Assembly: GCF_014653785.1 (NCBI RefSeq)
Contig: NZ_BNAS01000002.1
Coordinates: 859,128 to 923,127 of the forward strand
Origin: Promicromonospora soli
GTDB lineage: Bacteria; Actinomycetota; Actinomycetes; Actinomycetales; Cellulomonadaceae
Direction: 5' to 3'
Length of the DNA stretch: 64,000 nucleotides
The position numbers and the translations under genes are program-made. Below are positions 16,619-25,499 of this stretch, in pieces. Each line of letters starts with the position of its first letter. The first letter of the stretch is position 1. A model generated the notes under the pieces. The model saw only the letters and a list, made by a program, of their open reading frames with translations, had not been told where the DNA came from and did no database searches.

Positions 16619-16646
16619 ATCTCTATGTTGACACTCGTCGATACAG
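16607..16646. promoter_or_regulatory. nested palindromic operator over the arsRC2 start
   Basis: Outer arms CTGTATCGA (16607-16615) and TCGATACAG (16638-16646) are a perfect inverted repeat. Inside them TCGACATA (16612-16619) faces TATGTTGA (16624-16631) with one mismatch. The arsRC2 start codon is inside the site. The sequence resembles ArsR/SmtB operators, so autoregulation by arsRC2 or ArsR is likely. Confidence 0.6.
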
Positions 16647-16752
16647 TCCGCAAGCGTGGGTACGCACTCGGCAGCAGGCGTTCAGCAGACCGTCATCGTG
16701 GGTCCACCCGCTGGTCGGGCGGGCGCCAGCCCGGCCTCCGATCGTCGTGGGC

Positions 16753-17994
16753 ATGAGTGAGCAGACACCCGGCGCCACGCCGAGCGAGATCATCCCCGGC
16801 GAGACGGCCGAGAGCCAAGCGGGCGGCGTCGACCGCCGGACGTTCCTGTCCCTGAGCAGCCTCGGCGCGGCGACCGTCGCGACGGCGGGCGTTGCCGCGC
16901 CGGCGTCGGGCGCCACGCTGCTGGGCCGGCACCCGCAGCGTTCGCTGCGGTTCGGGCGGGACGGCAAGTTCAAGATCGTGCAGTTCAACGACACGCAGGA
17001 CGACGAGAAGATCGACCGCCGCACGCTCGAGCTCATGCGTGCGGTGCTGGACGACGAGCGGCCGGACTTCGTGGTCCTCAACGGCGACAACATCACGGGC
17101 GGCTGCGACACCGCGCTCGAGATGCACCAGGCGATGAACAACGTGGTGCAGCCGATGGAGGAGCGGGCGGTGCCGTGGGCCATCACCTTCGGCAACCACG
17201 ACGAGGACTCGACGCCGGACAGCGGCGTCGACGAGGCCGACATGCTGGCCTTCTACCGGTCGTACCGCTACAACGTGAACGGCCCGACGGCCCGCGGCGC
17301 CGACGGCCCGATCACTGGGCAGGGCAACTCGAACCTGCTGATCGAGGGCACGAACGGTCGGCCCGCATTCAACCTCTGGCTGCTCGACTCCGGGCGGTAC
17401 GCCCCCGACCTGCTGGCCGGCCAGGACTTCGAGGGCTACCCCACGTGGGACTGGCTGCGCATGGACCAGGTCAAGTGGTACTACGACACGTCGGTGCAGC
17501 TGGAGCGCCAGTTCGGGCACGCGGTCCCGTCCCTCATGTTCATCCACATCCCGCTGTGGGAGTACCGGTTCATGTGGTTCGGCTCGGTCGACGGGCGGTC
17601 CGACGCCGACCACGAGCGCGGCAGGGCGCGGCACCGGATCGAGGGCGAGCGGAACGAGGAGGAGTGCCCCGGGCCGTTCAACTCCGGCATGTTCTCGGCG
17701 ATCCAGCACCGCGGCGACGTGCGCGGCGTGTTCTGCGGCCACGACCACGTGAACACCTACGTGGGCGACTACTACGGTGTGCAGCTCGGGTACGCGGGCA
17801 ACACGGGGTTCGGCACGTACGGCCTCGATGGTGCCGAACGGAACCGGCTGCGCGGCGCGCGCGTCTACGACCTCGACGAGTCGGCCGACGGCGTGCTGAC
17901 CGGCACGCGGATGCGGTTCGCCGGCGAGTACGGCATCGACCTCACCGCGAACGACCAGTGGATGGAGCCGCTCCCCCTGCCGGAAGGGCGCTGA
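16753..17994 (+). CDS. Tat-exported metallophosphoesterase
   Basis: A calcineurin-like phosphoesterase, 413 aa. The N-terminus has a twin-arginine signal (DRRTFLSLSSLG, about residues 27-38, then a hydrophobic Ala/Val stretch), so it is folded before export. Metal-site motifs follow: FNDTQ, VVLNGDNITGG, FGNHDE, MFIHIP and GVFCGHDHVN. This order matches purple-acid-phosphatase/Siw-type metallophosphoesterases; the substrate is unknown. ATG 16753 is preferred over a GTG two codons upstream; neither has a clear ribosome site. Divergent from the ars operon. Followed by a hairpin that reaches into the MOSC gene. Confidence 0.88.
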   Translation: MSEQTPGATPSEIIPGETAESQAGGVDRRTFLSLSSLGAATVATAGVAAPASGATLLGRHPQRSLRFGRDGKFKIVQFNDTQDDEKIDRRTLELMRAVLDDERPDFVVLNGDNITGGCDTALEMHQAMNNVVQPMEERAVPWAITFGNHDEDSTPDSGVDEADMLAFYRSYRYNVNGPTARGADGPITGQGNSNLLIEGTNGRPAFNLWLLDSGRYAPDLLAGQDFEGYPTWDWLRMDQVKWYYDTSVQLERQFGHAVPSLMFIHIPLWEYRFMWFGSVDGRSDADHERGRARHRIEGERNEEECPGPFNSGMFSAIQHRGDVRGVFCGHDHVNTYVGDYYGVQLGYAGNTGFGTYGLDGAERNRLRGARVYDLDESADGVLTGTRMRFAGEYGIDLTANDQWMEPLPLPEGR

Positions 17995-17997
17995 TCC

Positions 17998-18048
17998 CGA
18001 GGAGCTCAGCCTGCAGATGAGAGCATGGGCGCATGGCTGAGCTCCTCG
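17998..18048 (+). promoter_or_regulatory. 14-bp hairpin enclosing the MOSC start codon
   Basis: Bases 17998-18011 pair perfectly with 18035-18048. The right arm begins at the G of the ATG at 18033, and the 23-base loop holds the sequence before the start. In an mRNA from the phosphoesterase gene this would hide the MOSC start or stop transcription. Confidence 0.55.
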
Positions 18049-18809
18049 CGGTCTGCCGCGTCTACGTGCTCCATCCCGACGCGGGCACCGTGGGTGTCAC
18101 GGCGATCGACAAGCGTCCGGTCGAGGGGCGGATCAAGGTCCGTCCCCTCGGCCTGTACGCGGACGTGCAGGCCGACCGCGCGAACCACGGTGGGCGTGAC
18201 CAGGCCGTTTATGCCTACGCGCAGGAGGACGCCGACTTCTGGTCGGCCGAGCTGGGCCGGGAGATCACGCCCGGCCTGTTCGGCGAGAACCTGCGCACCC
18301 GTGGGCTGGACGTGAATCACGCGGTGATCGGCGAGCGGTGGCGGGTCGGTTCGGCGCTGCTCGAGGTGACACAGCCACGCGTGCCCTGCCAGACCTTCGG
18401 CCGCCGGCTCGGCGAGCAGCGCTGGGTCCGCCGGTTCACGCAGGCGAACCGCACCGGCGCCTACCTCCGTGTGATCGAGAACGGCGAGATCGGTGCGGGA
18501 GATGCCGTCGACGTCGTGCACACGCCCGTGCACGGGGTGACCGTCTCCGACTGGTTCGCCGGGCGGTACGGCGTCGCGCGCGGGGAGGGCCCGACGGCGG
18601 GCTTGCGGCCGGAGCGCGCGGGCGACCTGGCACCCGTCGTCGGCGACGCAGCCACACTCGTGCCCGACGAGAAGGGCGCCCCCGACCCGGACACCCTGGA
18701 GGCACTGGCGCAGCGGCTGCTGAACGCGCACGCCATGGGCGAGATCCGGCTCAGCGTCGACATGCTGCGGCGCAGCGAGCAGGCGGCGGGACGCGCCGTC
18801 GTCGACTAG
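18033..18809 (+). CDS. MOSC domain protein (YiiM-like)
   Basis: A 258-residue protein of the MOSC family, related to the molybdenum-cofactor sulfurase C-terminal domain; YiiM-type members handle N-hydroxylated compounds with Moco. Conserved features: GRDQAVYAYAQEDADFW, GLFGENLRTRGLD, the cofactor cysteine in VPCQTFGRR, and NRTGAYLRV. A C-terminal helical part (about 190-258) matches YiiM. Start ATG 18033 lies in the arm of a hairpin, with no free ribosome site. Convergent with the DUF6194 gene. Confidence 0.88.
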   Translation: MAELLAVCRVYVLHPDAGTVGVTAIDKRPVEGRIKVRPLGLYADVQADRANHGGRDQAVYAYAQEDADFWSAELGREITPGLFGENLRTRGLDVNHAVIGERWRVGSALLEVTQPRVPCQTFGRRLGEQRWVRRFTQANRTGAYLRVIENGEIGAGDAVDVVHTPVHGVTVSDWFAGRYGVARGEGPTAGLRPERAGDLAPVVGDAATLVPDEKGAPDPDTLEALAQRLLNAHAMGEIRLSVDMLRRSEQAAGRAVVD

Positions 18810-18840
18810 CCCCGCGAGCGGGAACCGGGGAGCTGACCCT

Positions 18841-18882
18841 GCGGGTGCTCCCGGATCCGACGCTCTACGCGGGAGCAACCGC
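18841..18882. terminator. bidirectional terminator hairpin
   Basis: Bases 18841-18853 pair with 18870-18882 over 13 positions with one mismatch (core TGCTCCCG/CGGGAGCA). It sits between the convergent MOSC and DUF6194 genes. Confidence 0.7.
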
Positions 18883-18886
18883 ATGC

Positions 18887-19360
18887 TCAGCTGCCGGGGT
18901 GCACCCCGCTTCGGCGGTCGAAGCGAGCTCGGGCGGCCTCGTGGGCCTCGCGCAGGAGCCGGAGCACGGTGTCCCCCGTCTCACGTCCGGGATTGACGAC
19001 GGCGATCCAGCCGGCGGACCCGTAGACCGGGTGCGGCTGCACGACGTCGGGCGTGGCGGGGTCGACGGCGACGTCGCTGGTGAGCTCGTGGAACGTGGCA
19101 CGGTCGACGTGGACGTTCACGCGCCAGCGGCCCGCCGGGTCGAGGTCCGAGGCGGTGTCGTCCGGGTAGTTCTTGGTGACGATCGTCCCGTACGGCTGGA
19201 CGGTCCTGGGCATCTGCCCGTCCGGAGCGTAGTAGAAGAACGCGTCGCCCCAGGCCAGCTCAGGAAACGCGGGGTCGCCGGCCGCCGGCGCGACGACAAG
19301 GGAGCCGTCGAGCCCCCGCACGGTGCCGATGATCTGGTCGATACTCAGGTCGGTGCTCAT
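18887..19360 (-). CDS. DUF6194 family protein
   Basis: A 157-residue cytoplasmic protein of an actinobacterial family of unknown function. Recognisable parts are GDAFFYYAPDGQMPRTVQPY, VNVHVDRATF and the C-terminal HPVYGSAGWIAVVNPG, which recall MmcQ/YjbR-like folds. It is divergent from the double-HTH MerR gene, with only 41 bp between the start codons, so MerR control is likely. No enzyme motif is visible. Confidence 0.72.
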   Translation of the reverse strand: MSTDLSIDQIIGTVRGLDGSLVVAPAAGDPAFPELAWGDAFFYYAPDGQMPRTVQPYGTIVTKNYPDDTASDLDPAGRWRVNVHVDRATFHELTSDVAVDPATPDVVQPHPVYGSAGWIAVVNPGRETGDTVLRLLREAHEAARARFDRRSGVHPGS

Positions 19361-19401
19361 AGTTCAAGCATCACCTTCAAGTGCTTATGTGGGGTTGGCG
19401 A
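19361..19401. promoter_or_regulatory. MerR/DUF6194 shared control region
   Basis: The 41-bp gap holds two direct TTCAAG units (CTTGAA on the other strand) and the inverted repeat AAGCA-N11-TGCTT. Close spacing over a divergent promoter suits a MerR-type operator. Confidence 0.4.
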
Positions 19402-20181
19402 ATGGCACAGGACGACCGGCGACCGCTCCGCACGGCCGACGTCGCGCGGGAGTCGGGCTACTCCCTGCAGCAGGTCCGGGACCTGGAGCGGCTGGGCGTC
19501 ATTCCGCCGGCCAGCCGGTCGGCTAGCGGCTACCGGTCCTACGCGCCGGCGCACGTCCAGGCGCTGCGCGCATACCGTGGGCTCGCGAGCGCGGCCGGGC
19601 CGGTGGCCGCGCGGCGACTGCTGGCCGAGCTGTTCGCCGACCGGACGACCGGGAGCCTCGCCGAGGCCGCAGCCGCGATCGGGGCCGTGCACGTCCGGCT
19701 GACGCGCGAACGCGAGGAGGCGATCCGTGCGCAGGAGGCGCTGAGCGCCATCCAGGGCGAGGTGGCCGGGACCGACGGCGGCGACCCCGACACCATGACC
19801 ATCACCGAGCTCGCCGCCGCCCTCGGCGTGCGCACGTCCACGCTCCGGTTCTGGGAGCAGGAGGGACTCGCGGTCCCCATGCGCGTGACCACCCTGCGTG
19901 CTCGCCAGTACGGGTCCGCGGCCATCCGCGAGGCGCGCATCGTGGCCGCCCTGCGTGCCAGCGGTTACGGCATCCCTGCGGTCCGGGACGTCGTCGCGAC
20001 CCTCCGCCGGCCCGACGGCGTCGTCGAAGGGATCATCGAGGCCCGTCGGATCCTCGATCGGCGGCTCGACCAGATCGCCGCCCGTACGGTCGCCCTGCTC
20101 CGCGCCGGCGCGGACCTCGCCGCCGTCCTGGAGCCTGCTCCTCCGGCCCGGCCGCCGGGGGCCCGGATCAGTCGTCGCTGA
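19402..20181 (+). CDS. MerR-family regulator with two HTH domains
   Basis: 259 residues with two MerR winged-helix domains: residues about 8-60 (TADVARESGYSLQQVRDLE...GYRSYAPAHV) and 130-185 (TITELAAALGVRTSTLRFWE...ARQYGSAAI). A helical stretch with REREEAIRAQEAL links them. Most MerR proteins have one HTH and dimerise, so one chain here may cover both half-sites. There is no cysteine-rich metal-binding tail, so metal sensing is unlikely. ATG 19402 is chosen over a GTG at 19381. Its 3' end overlaps the convergent PH-domain gene by 14 bp. Confidence 0.85.
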   Translation: MAQDDRRPLRTADVARESGYSLQQVRDLERLGVIPPASRSASGYRSYAPAHVQALRAYRGLASAAGPVAARRLLAELFADRTTGSLAEAAAAIGAVHVRLTREREEAIRAQEALSAIQGEVAGTDGGDPDTMTITELAAALGVRTSTLRFWEQEGLAVPMRVTTLRARQYGSAAIREARIVAALRASGYGIPAVRDVVATLRRPDGVVEGIIEARRILDRRLDQIAARTVALLRAGADLAAVLEPAPPARPPGARISRR

Positions 20182-20659
20182 GCTGCTTGCCCTGCTGCAC
20201 CAGGTCCTGCAGCGTGCGCTGCACCCGCTCGACGTCGGGCACGTCGTCGAGCACCATGCCCGGCTGGTCGGTGCCGTCGGAGATCACGAGGGTGCCGCAG
20301 CCCCAGAACCGGTCGCTGAGCTGCTTCTCGAACGTGACGTTGTTGATCCGGTAGAGCGGGATGTCCCGGCCGGTCTGCGTCAGGATGCCGGTGCGCAGCG
20401 CGACGCGCTGGTTGGTCACGATGTAGCGCGTGGTGCGCCAGCGCAGGAACGGTCCGATGGCGGCGGCCAGGCCCAGCACCACGAGCACGAGCGTCGCGAA
20501 CCACAGCACGATCCCGTCGACGGGCAGCGGCAGCGCCCACATGGCGACCAGGACCGCGAGCAGCAGCACGAGCAGGAGGATCGGCTTGACGACCTTCTTC
20601 GGGTGGGTGCGGAGCTGCAACACGATGGTCTCGCCGTCGGCGAGGTGCTCTTGCCTCAT
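20168..20659 (-). CDS. PH-domain (DUF304/YdbT-type) membrane protein
   Basis: 163 residues with two hydrophobic segments (about 24-43 and 51-68: PILLLVLLLAVLVAMW and LVLVVLGLAAAIGPFL), then a bacterial PH domain beginning WRTTRYIVTNQRVALRTGIL and including DIPLYRINNVTFEKQL. Such proteins sit in the membrane with the PH domain inside the cell; function unknown. It lies 15 bp downstream of the phosphatase gene on the same strand and overlaps merR tail to tail. Confidence 0.85.
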   Translation of the reverse strand: MRQEHLADGETIVLQLRTHPKKVVKPILLLVLLLAVLVAMWALPLPVDGIVLWFATLVLVVLGLAAAIGPFLRWRTTRYIVTNQRVALRTGILTQTGRDIPLYRINNVTFEKQLSDRFWGCGTLVISDGTDQPGMVLDDVPDVERVQRTLQDLVQQGKQLSDD

Positions 20660-20674
20660 TCCGCGAATACTGCC

Positions 20675-21403
20675 CTACTGGGCAGCCAGGTTCCATCCTT
20701 CTATCGTGCGGAGACTGTGTCCGTACCCCAGCAGGCAGACGGCGGCGGTGCCCAGCTCGAACCGGGCGCCGAGGCGCGGATCGACGCCGAGCCAGACGGT
20801 GGCGAGCACCCGCAGCAGGTGGCCGTGCGCGACGAGCAGCACGTCGCCGCCGGTCCCCGCTGCCGACCCTGCCTGACCGGCGAGCGTCTGCTCCGCCCGG
20901 GCCACGACGCGGGCCGCCCGCGTGGCCACCTGGTCGAGCGTCTCGCCCGGTCGGCCCCCGCCGTGCTCGACCGACGGCGGTAGCACACCGACGCCGTCGT
21001 CGAAGATGAGGAACTCGCGCCCCAGGATCTCGGAGACGTCGCGCGAGGTGCGGCCGTCGACGGGCCCGTAGTCCCACTCGGCGAGGTCCTCGTCGACGAT
21101 GGCGTCCGGGTGCCCCGCGAGCTCCGCCGTCCGCCGCGCCCGACCCAGTGGGGACGTGTAGACGGCGGCGAACTCGTAGCCGGCCAGGGTCGCCCCGGCG
21201 GACCGGGCCTGCTCCTCGCCCGCAGGGGTGAGCGGGATGTCCGTGCGGCCCGTGTGCTGCCCGCTCGCGCTCCATTCGGTCTCGCCGTGCCGGAGCAGCA
21301 CGAGCTGCGGGTCGCGCGTGGGCTTCAGTGTCGGGGGCCGGGAGGCGGGCCGAGCCGCCGGGTGGGTGGCCGAGTGGGTCGCGGGCATCGTCTCGTCCGG
21401 CAT
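20675..21403 (-). CDS. histidine phosphatase (phosphoglycerate mutase-like)
   Basis: A 242-residue histidine-phosphatase superfamily protein. The catalytic phosphohistidine motif is LVLLRHGETEW, with YTSPLGRARRTAEL and the second histidine in VLLVAHGHLLRVLA. WDYGPVDGRTS fits acid phosphatase/GpmB-like members rather than glycolytic mutase. The first 25 residues are Pro/Ala/Thr-rich and variable. The ATG at 21403 is chosen; an in-frame ATG at 21388 is possible. Divergent from the AraC gene; substrate unknown. Confidence 0.87.
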   Translation of the reverse strand: MPDETMPATHSATHPAARPASRPPTLKPTRDPQLVLLRHGETEWSASGQHTGRTDIPLTPAGEEQARSAGATLAGYEFAAVYTSPLGRARRTAELAGHPDAIVDEDLAEWDYGPVDGRTSRDVSEILGREFLIFDDGVGVLPPSVEHGGGRPGETLDQVATRAARVVARAEQTLAGQAGSAAGTGGDVLLVAHGHLLRVLATVWLGVDPRLGARFELGTAAVCLLGYGHSLRTIEGWNLAAQ

Positions 21404-21488
21404 GGCACGAGCATCCCGTGTTCGACGGCTGAGCGCACCCCTGTCGCAGTCGTTTCTCTCTTTCGCGGCCAGGCGCTCACGCTGCACC

Positions 21489-21494
21489 TACTCT
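21489..21494 (+). promoter_or_regulatory. -10 element (TACTCT) of a probable leaderless promoter
   Basis: TACTCT fits TAnnnT and ends 7 bases before the GTG start of the AraC gene, with no ribosome site between. Confidence 0.45.
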
Positions 21495-21501
21495 GATCAC
21501 C

Positions 21502-22536
21502 GTGACCCGTGCCACACCGGCGTCGCGGGGCGCCGTCGACCACTTCTCCACGCGAGGCCTGCCCACAGCGCGGCGGATCGAGCTGTGGGAGGAGCACAAC
21601 GCCGACGCCCTGGTGGCGCTGCAGTGCCGCATGCTCGAGGACGCGGTGCTCGAGGCGTCCGAGGCGAACCTCCAGCTGGACCGGCTGCACCTGGCGCACG
21701 TCGAGGCCAACCCGCACGCCGTCGAGCGCACGGCGCGCACGGTCCGCGCCCGCCCCACCGAGTCAGTGGCCCTCTACTTCACGCTCGTGGGCGAGGCGTT
21801 CTTCTATCACGACGACGGCGTGCGGATGCTGCGCCCCGGCCAGCTCCTGGTCTGCGACGCCGACCGGCCGTTCCTGCGAGGGTTCTCTCAGGGTCTGGAG
21901 GAGCTCGCGGTCAAGGTGCCCTACGACGTGTTCCGTTCCGTAGGCGGCACGATGCCGCGCACCGCCCAGGTCATCGACTTCGGTGCGCCGGGTCCAGGAC
22001 CGGCGTCGGGAGCACCGCGGGGCGCGCTGTCGGCGTCGGACACCAGGTGGGGTACCAACACGTACGCGGCGGCCCTGGCCGCCCTGGTCGCGCGCGCGGT
22101 GGGGCCCCGTGGCGACGGCGCGGCCGACGAGCGCGCGGCGCTGGACCTGATCGCAGCGGTGGTCGCGCAGCCTGCGGCGTCAGGCGCGCAGGGCGCCGGC
22201 GCGCACTTCGCCGCGGCCGAGCAGTACGTGCGGCAGTGGCTGCGCGACCCCACGCTGTCCGCGCGCCGGATCGCCGACGCGATCGGCCTGAGCGAGCGCC
22301 AGCTCTCGCGTGTGTTCGCCGAGCGGGGCACGAGCGTGCCGCGGCTCGTCGCCCGCCACCGCGTGGAGATGGCGGGTCGCATGCTGCGCATGCCGTCCTA
22401 CGCGGAACACACCGTGGAGGCCATCGGCCTGCGCTGCGGCTTCTCGTCGGCGGCGCAGTTCTCGCGCGTGTTCCGGGAGCAGGCGGGCATGTCGCCGTCG
22501 GAGGCCCGCCGGTACGCGTTCCCCGTCCGTACGTGA
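21502..22536 (+). CDS. AraC-family regulator
   Basis: 344 residues: an N-terminal AraC-binding-like domain (about 30-190, with VALYFTLVGEAFFYHDDG and MLRPGQLLVCDADRPF) and a C-terminal double HTH (about 240-340; LSARRIADAIGLSERQLSRVF and the signature GFSSAAQFSRVFREQAGMSPSEARR). This arrangement occurs in activators of aromatic catabolism. It is directly upstream of the hydroxylase and hydroxyquinol dioxygenase genes on the same strand, so it most likely controls them. GTG start with a leaderless-type promoter. Confidence 0.9.
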   Translation: MTRATPASRGAVDHFSTRGLPTARRIELWEEHNADALVALQCRMLEDAVLEASEANLQLDRLHLAHVEANPHAVERTARTVRARPTESVALYFTLVGEAFFYHDDGVRMLRPGQLLVCDADRPFLRGFSQGLEELAVKVPYDVFRSVGGTMPRTAQVIDFGAPGPGPASGAPRGALSASDTRWGTNTYAAALAALVARAVGPRGDGAADERAALDLIAAVVAQPAASGAQGAGAHFAAAEQYVRQWLRDPTLSARRIADAIGLSERQLSRVFAERGTSVPRLVARHRVEMAGRMLRMPSYAEHTVEAIGLRCGFSSAAQFSRVFREQAGMSPSEARRYAFPVRT

Positions 22537-22630
22537 GACAGGCCGCCGCGAGACACGCCACCTTGAGACTTTCCGCCGACTTCCATGGCCTGCCCTTTTC
22601 CCAGGTGGGAGGCCACGCGATCCTGTGCGC

Positions 22631-24457
22631 ATGCCTGAGTTCGACGACGGACAGACCCAGACCGCTCTCCCCAGCAACCCGGCCACCCCGGACCGCGACA
22701 TAGTCGTCGATACCGACGTGCTGGTCGTGGGATCGGGGCCTGCGGGCGCGTCCGCGGCGCTGTTCCTGTCCAGCCTGGGGGTCGGCAACATCATGATCAC
22801 CAAGTACCGCTGGACGGCGAACACGCCCCGCGCGCACATCACGAACCAGCGGACCATGGAGATCTTCCGCGACCTGGGCATCGAGGACCAGGTCCTGGCG
22901 GACGCCACGCCGCACGAGCTGGTCGGCGACACGGTGTTCTGCACGACGATCGCGGGCGAGGAGATCGGCCGCATCCTCACCTGGGAGACGCACCCCGCGC
23001 GCGAGGCGGACGCGCGGCTCGCCTCCCCGTCGCTCACGGTGGACATCCCGCAGACCTACCTCGAGCCGATCCTGGTCAAGAACGCCACCCAGCGAGGCAC
23101 GCAGTCACGGTTCTCCACGGAGTACCTGAGCCACACCCAGGACGACGACGGCGTCAGCACCCGAGTGCTCGACCGCGTCACCGGCACGGAGTACACGATC
23201 CGGTCGAAATACCTGATCGGCGGCGACGGAGCGCGCTCGCAGGTGGCCGCCGACATCGACCTCCCGTTCGAGGGCGCCATGGACATCGCGGGCTCCATGA
23301 ACATCACCTTCAAGGCCGATCTCACGCACCTCGTGGGCCACCGCCCCTCCGTCCTGTACTGGGTGCTGCAGCCGGGCTCCGACGTCGGCGGGATCGGCGC
23401 GGGCCTGGTCCGCATGGTCCGGCCGTGGAACGAGTGGCTCATCGTCTGGGGCTACGACATCGCGGGCGAGCCGCCGCAGCTCGACGACGTCGCCGCGGCC
23501 GAGATCGTGCGCCAGCTCGTCGGCGTCGACGACCTGGACGTCGAGATCACCGGCTACTCGCTGTGGGGCAACAACCAGATGTACGCGACGCACCTGCAGC
23601 GGGGCCGGGTCTTCTGTGCCGGCGACGCCGTGCACCGGCACCCGCCGAGCAACGGCCTCGGGTCCAACACGTCGGTCCAGGACTCGTACAACCTGGCGTG
23701 GAAGATCGCCGCGGTGCTGGGTGGGCAGGCGTCGCCGTCGCTGCTGGACACGTACTCGACCGAGCGCGCGCCCGTCGCCGAGCAGATCGTGCTGCGGGCC
23801 AACAAGTCTGGCGGCGAGTTCCGGTTCATGGAGGTGCTCGGTGTCCTGGAGGCCGAGACTCCCGAGGCGATGCAGGCCGCCATCGACGAGCGCAAGGCGA
23901 ACACCCCGGCGGGCGAGGCCAAGCGCAAGGCGCTCGTGGAAGCCATGGACCTCAAGAACTACGAGTTCAACGCGCACGGCGTGGACATGGGCCAGTTCTA
24001 CGAGTCTGCCGCGACCGTCTCCGACGGGTCGCCGCGGCCCGTGGACGTCCGCGACCCCGAGCTCTACTACAAGCAGTCCACCGTCCCGGGCGCGCGGTTC
24101 CCGCACGTGTGGGTGGCCGACGCCCGCGGCTACAAGCGCTCGACCCATGACCTCACCCCGTACGGGCAGTTCACGCTCGTGACCGGCATCGCGGGCGAGG
24201 CATGGGCCGACGCCGCGGCGAAGGTCGCCGAGGAGCTCGGCGTGCCGCTCGAAGCGGTGGTCATCGGGCCGGGCCGGGACGTCATCGACACCTACTACGA
24301 CTGGGCGAAGATGCGCGGCGTCGAGGAGTCGGGCGCGATCCTGGTCCGTCCGGACTCGCACGTGGCGTGGCGGGCGCCGATCCTCGCCGACGACCCGGCG
24401 CGGGAGCTGGGCGACGCGCTGAGGTCGGTGCTCGGCCGGAGCGATCAGGATGGCTGA
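22631..24457 (+). CDS. FAD-dependent aromatic hydroxylase (TfdB/phenol hydroxylase family)
   Basis: 608 residues of the class A flavoprotein monooxygenases. FAD motifs: [17 protein letters not shown] near residue 30, the DG motif in [12 protein letters not shown], and the GD motif in [17 protein letters not shown]. The thioredoxin-like C-terminal domain of phenol/2,4-dichlorophenol hydroxylases follows (about 460-600). It should hydroxylate a phenolic ring, and next to a hydroxyquinol dioxygenase resorcinol is a good guess for the substrate. ATG 22631 has no strong ribosome site; a GTG two codons earlier is in frame. The last 8 bp overlap the dioxygenase gene. Confidence 0.9.
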   Translation: MPEFDDGQTQTALPSNPATPDRDIVVDTDVLVVGSGPAGASAALFLSSLGVGNIMITKYRWTANTPRAHITNQRTMEIFRDLGIEDQVLADATPHELVGDTVFCTTIAGEEIGRILTWETHPAREADARLASPSLTVDIPQTYLEPILVKNATQRGTQSRFSTEYLSHTQDDDGVSTRVLDRVTGTEYTIRSKYLIGGDGARSQVAADIDLPFEGAMDIAGSMNITFKADLTHLVGHRPSVLYWVLQPGSDVGGIGAGLVRMVRPWNEWLIVWGYDIAGEPPQLDDVAAAEIVRQLVGVDDLDVEITGYSLWGNNQMYATHLQRGRVFCAGDAVHRHPPSNGLGSNTSVQDSYNLAWKIAAVLGGQASPSLLDTYSTERAPVAEQIVLRANKSGGEFRFMEVLGVLEAETPEAMQAAIDERKANTPAGEAKRKALVEAMDLKNYEFNAHGVDMGQFYESAATVSDGSPRPVDVRDPELYYKQSTVPGARFPHVWVADARGYKRSTHDLTPYGQFTLVTGIAGEAWADAAAKVAEELGVPLEAVVIGPGRDVIDTYYDWAKMRGVEESGAILVRPDSHVAWRAPILADDPARELGDALRSVLGRSDQDG

Positions 24458-25340
24458 GCCAGGCCCGGGCGCGGACGAGCAGGCCGCCCGAGAGCAGGAG
24501 CTCACCGACCGGGTGGTGGCGTCGTTCGAGGGCGCCGACGACGAGCGGCTCAAGACCGTCCTGCAGGCCCTGACCCGGCACCTGCACGCGTTCCTGCGCG
24601 AGGTGCGGATCACCGAGGAGGAGTGGAACCAGGGCATCGAGTTCCTCACCGCCGCCGGCCACATCACCGATGACCGGCGACAGGAGTTCATCCTGCTCTC
24701 CGACGTGCTGGGCGCCTCGATGCAGACCATCGCCATCAACAACCAGGCGTATGCGAACGCGACGGAGGCGACGGTGTTCGGCCCGTTCTTCGTGGACGAC
24801 GCGCCGCGCATCACCAACGGCGGCGACATCGCCGGCGGCGCTCCCGGCCAGCCGTGCTGGGTGGAGGGCACGGTCACCGACACTGCGGGCAAGCCGGTGC
24901 CGGGCGCGCGCATCGAGGTGTGGGAGGCCGACGAGGACGGCTTCTACGACGTCCAGTACGGCGATGATCGCATCGCGGGCCGCGCTCACCTCTTCTCCGA
25001 GGACGACGGCGGCTACCGCTTCTGGGGAACGACGCCGACGCCGTACCCGATCCCGCACGACGGACCTGTGGGCGCGCTGCTCGCGGCGTCGGGCCGTTCA
25101 CCCATGCGCGCGGCGCACCTGCACTTCATGGTGACCGCCCCCGGGCTGCGGACGCTCGTGACCCACATCTTCGTCCGCGGCGACGAGCTGCTCGCCGCCG
25201 ACTCCGTGTTCGGGGTCAAGGAGTCGCTGGTCATGGACTTCGAGGAGCTTCCGGCGGGCACGCCGACACCGGACGGTCGTGCGGTCGAGGGCACCTGGGC
25301 CCGCACGCGGTTCGACGTCGTCCTGGCGCCCGGCGACTGA
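24450..25340 (+). CDS. intradiol dioxygenase, probably hydroxyquinol 1,2-dioxygenase
   Basis: A 296-residue non-haem Fe(III) ring-cleavage enzyme. It has the N-terminal helical dimerisation domain (about 15-100) of catechol/hydroxyquinol dioxygenases, then the beta-sandwich with ligands visible as Tyr in GFYDVQY, Tyr in TPTPYPIP and His in [23 protein letters not shown] is typical of the hydroxyquinol type, which converts 1,2,4-trihydroxybenzene to maleylacetate. It overlaps the hydroxylase gene by 8 bp, so both belong to one operon. No maleylacetate reductase gene is in the window. Confidence 0.88.
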   Translation: MAEPGPGADEQAAREQELTDRVVASFEGADDERLKTVLQALTRHLHAFLREVRITEEEWNQGIEFLTAAGHITDDRRQEFILLSDVLGASMQTIAINNQAYANATEATVFGPFFVDDAPRITNGGDIAGGAPGQPCWVEGTVTDTAGKPVPGARIEVWEADEDGFYDVQYGDDRIAGRAHLFSEDDGGYRFWGTTPTPYPIPHDGPVGALLAASGRSPMRAAHLHFMVTAPGLRTLVTHIFVRGDELLAADSVFGVKESLVMDFEELPAGTPTPDGRAVEGTWARTRFDVVLAPGD

Positions 25341-25499
25341 GCTCCTGGCGGATCTCACGGCGGATCTGACGGATCGGTGAGGCCGATGTCACAGGTCCTT
25401 CAGTCGACGCCGTGACCAGGTATCGACAAAAATGGTTGATCCGCACAACAGCGGTGAACCACGTGCACCGTAGCCGTACGCCTGCACCGGAGGAGGACC
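25341..25499. other. intergenic region before the small ORF
   Basis: No gene. It contains GTTG-N7-CAAC (25435-25449, in GGTTGATCCGCACAAC) and TGGTT-N19-AACCA overlapping it, which look like a repressor site, and no clear terminator after the dioxygenase gene. Confidence 0.35.
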
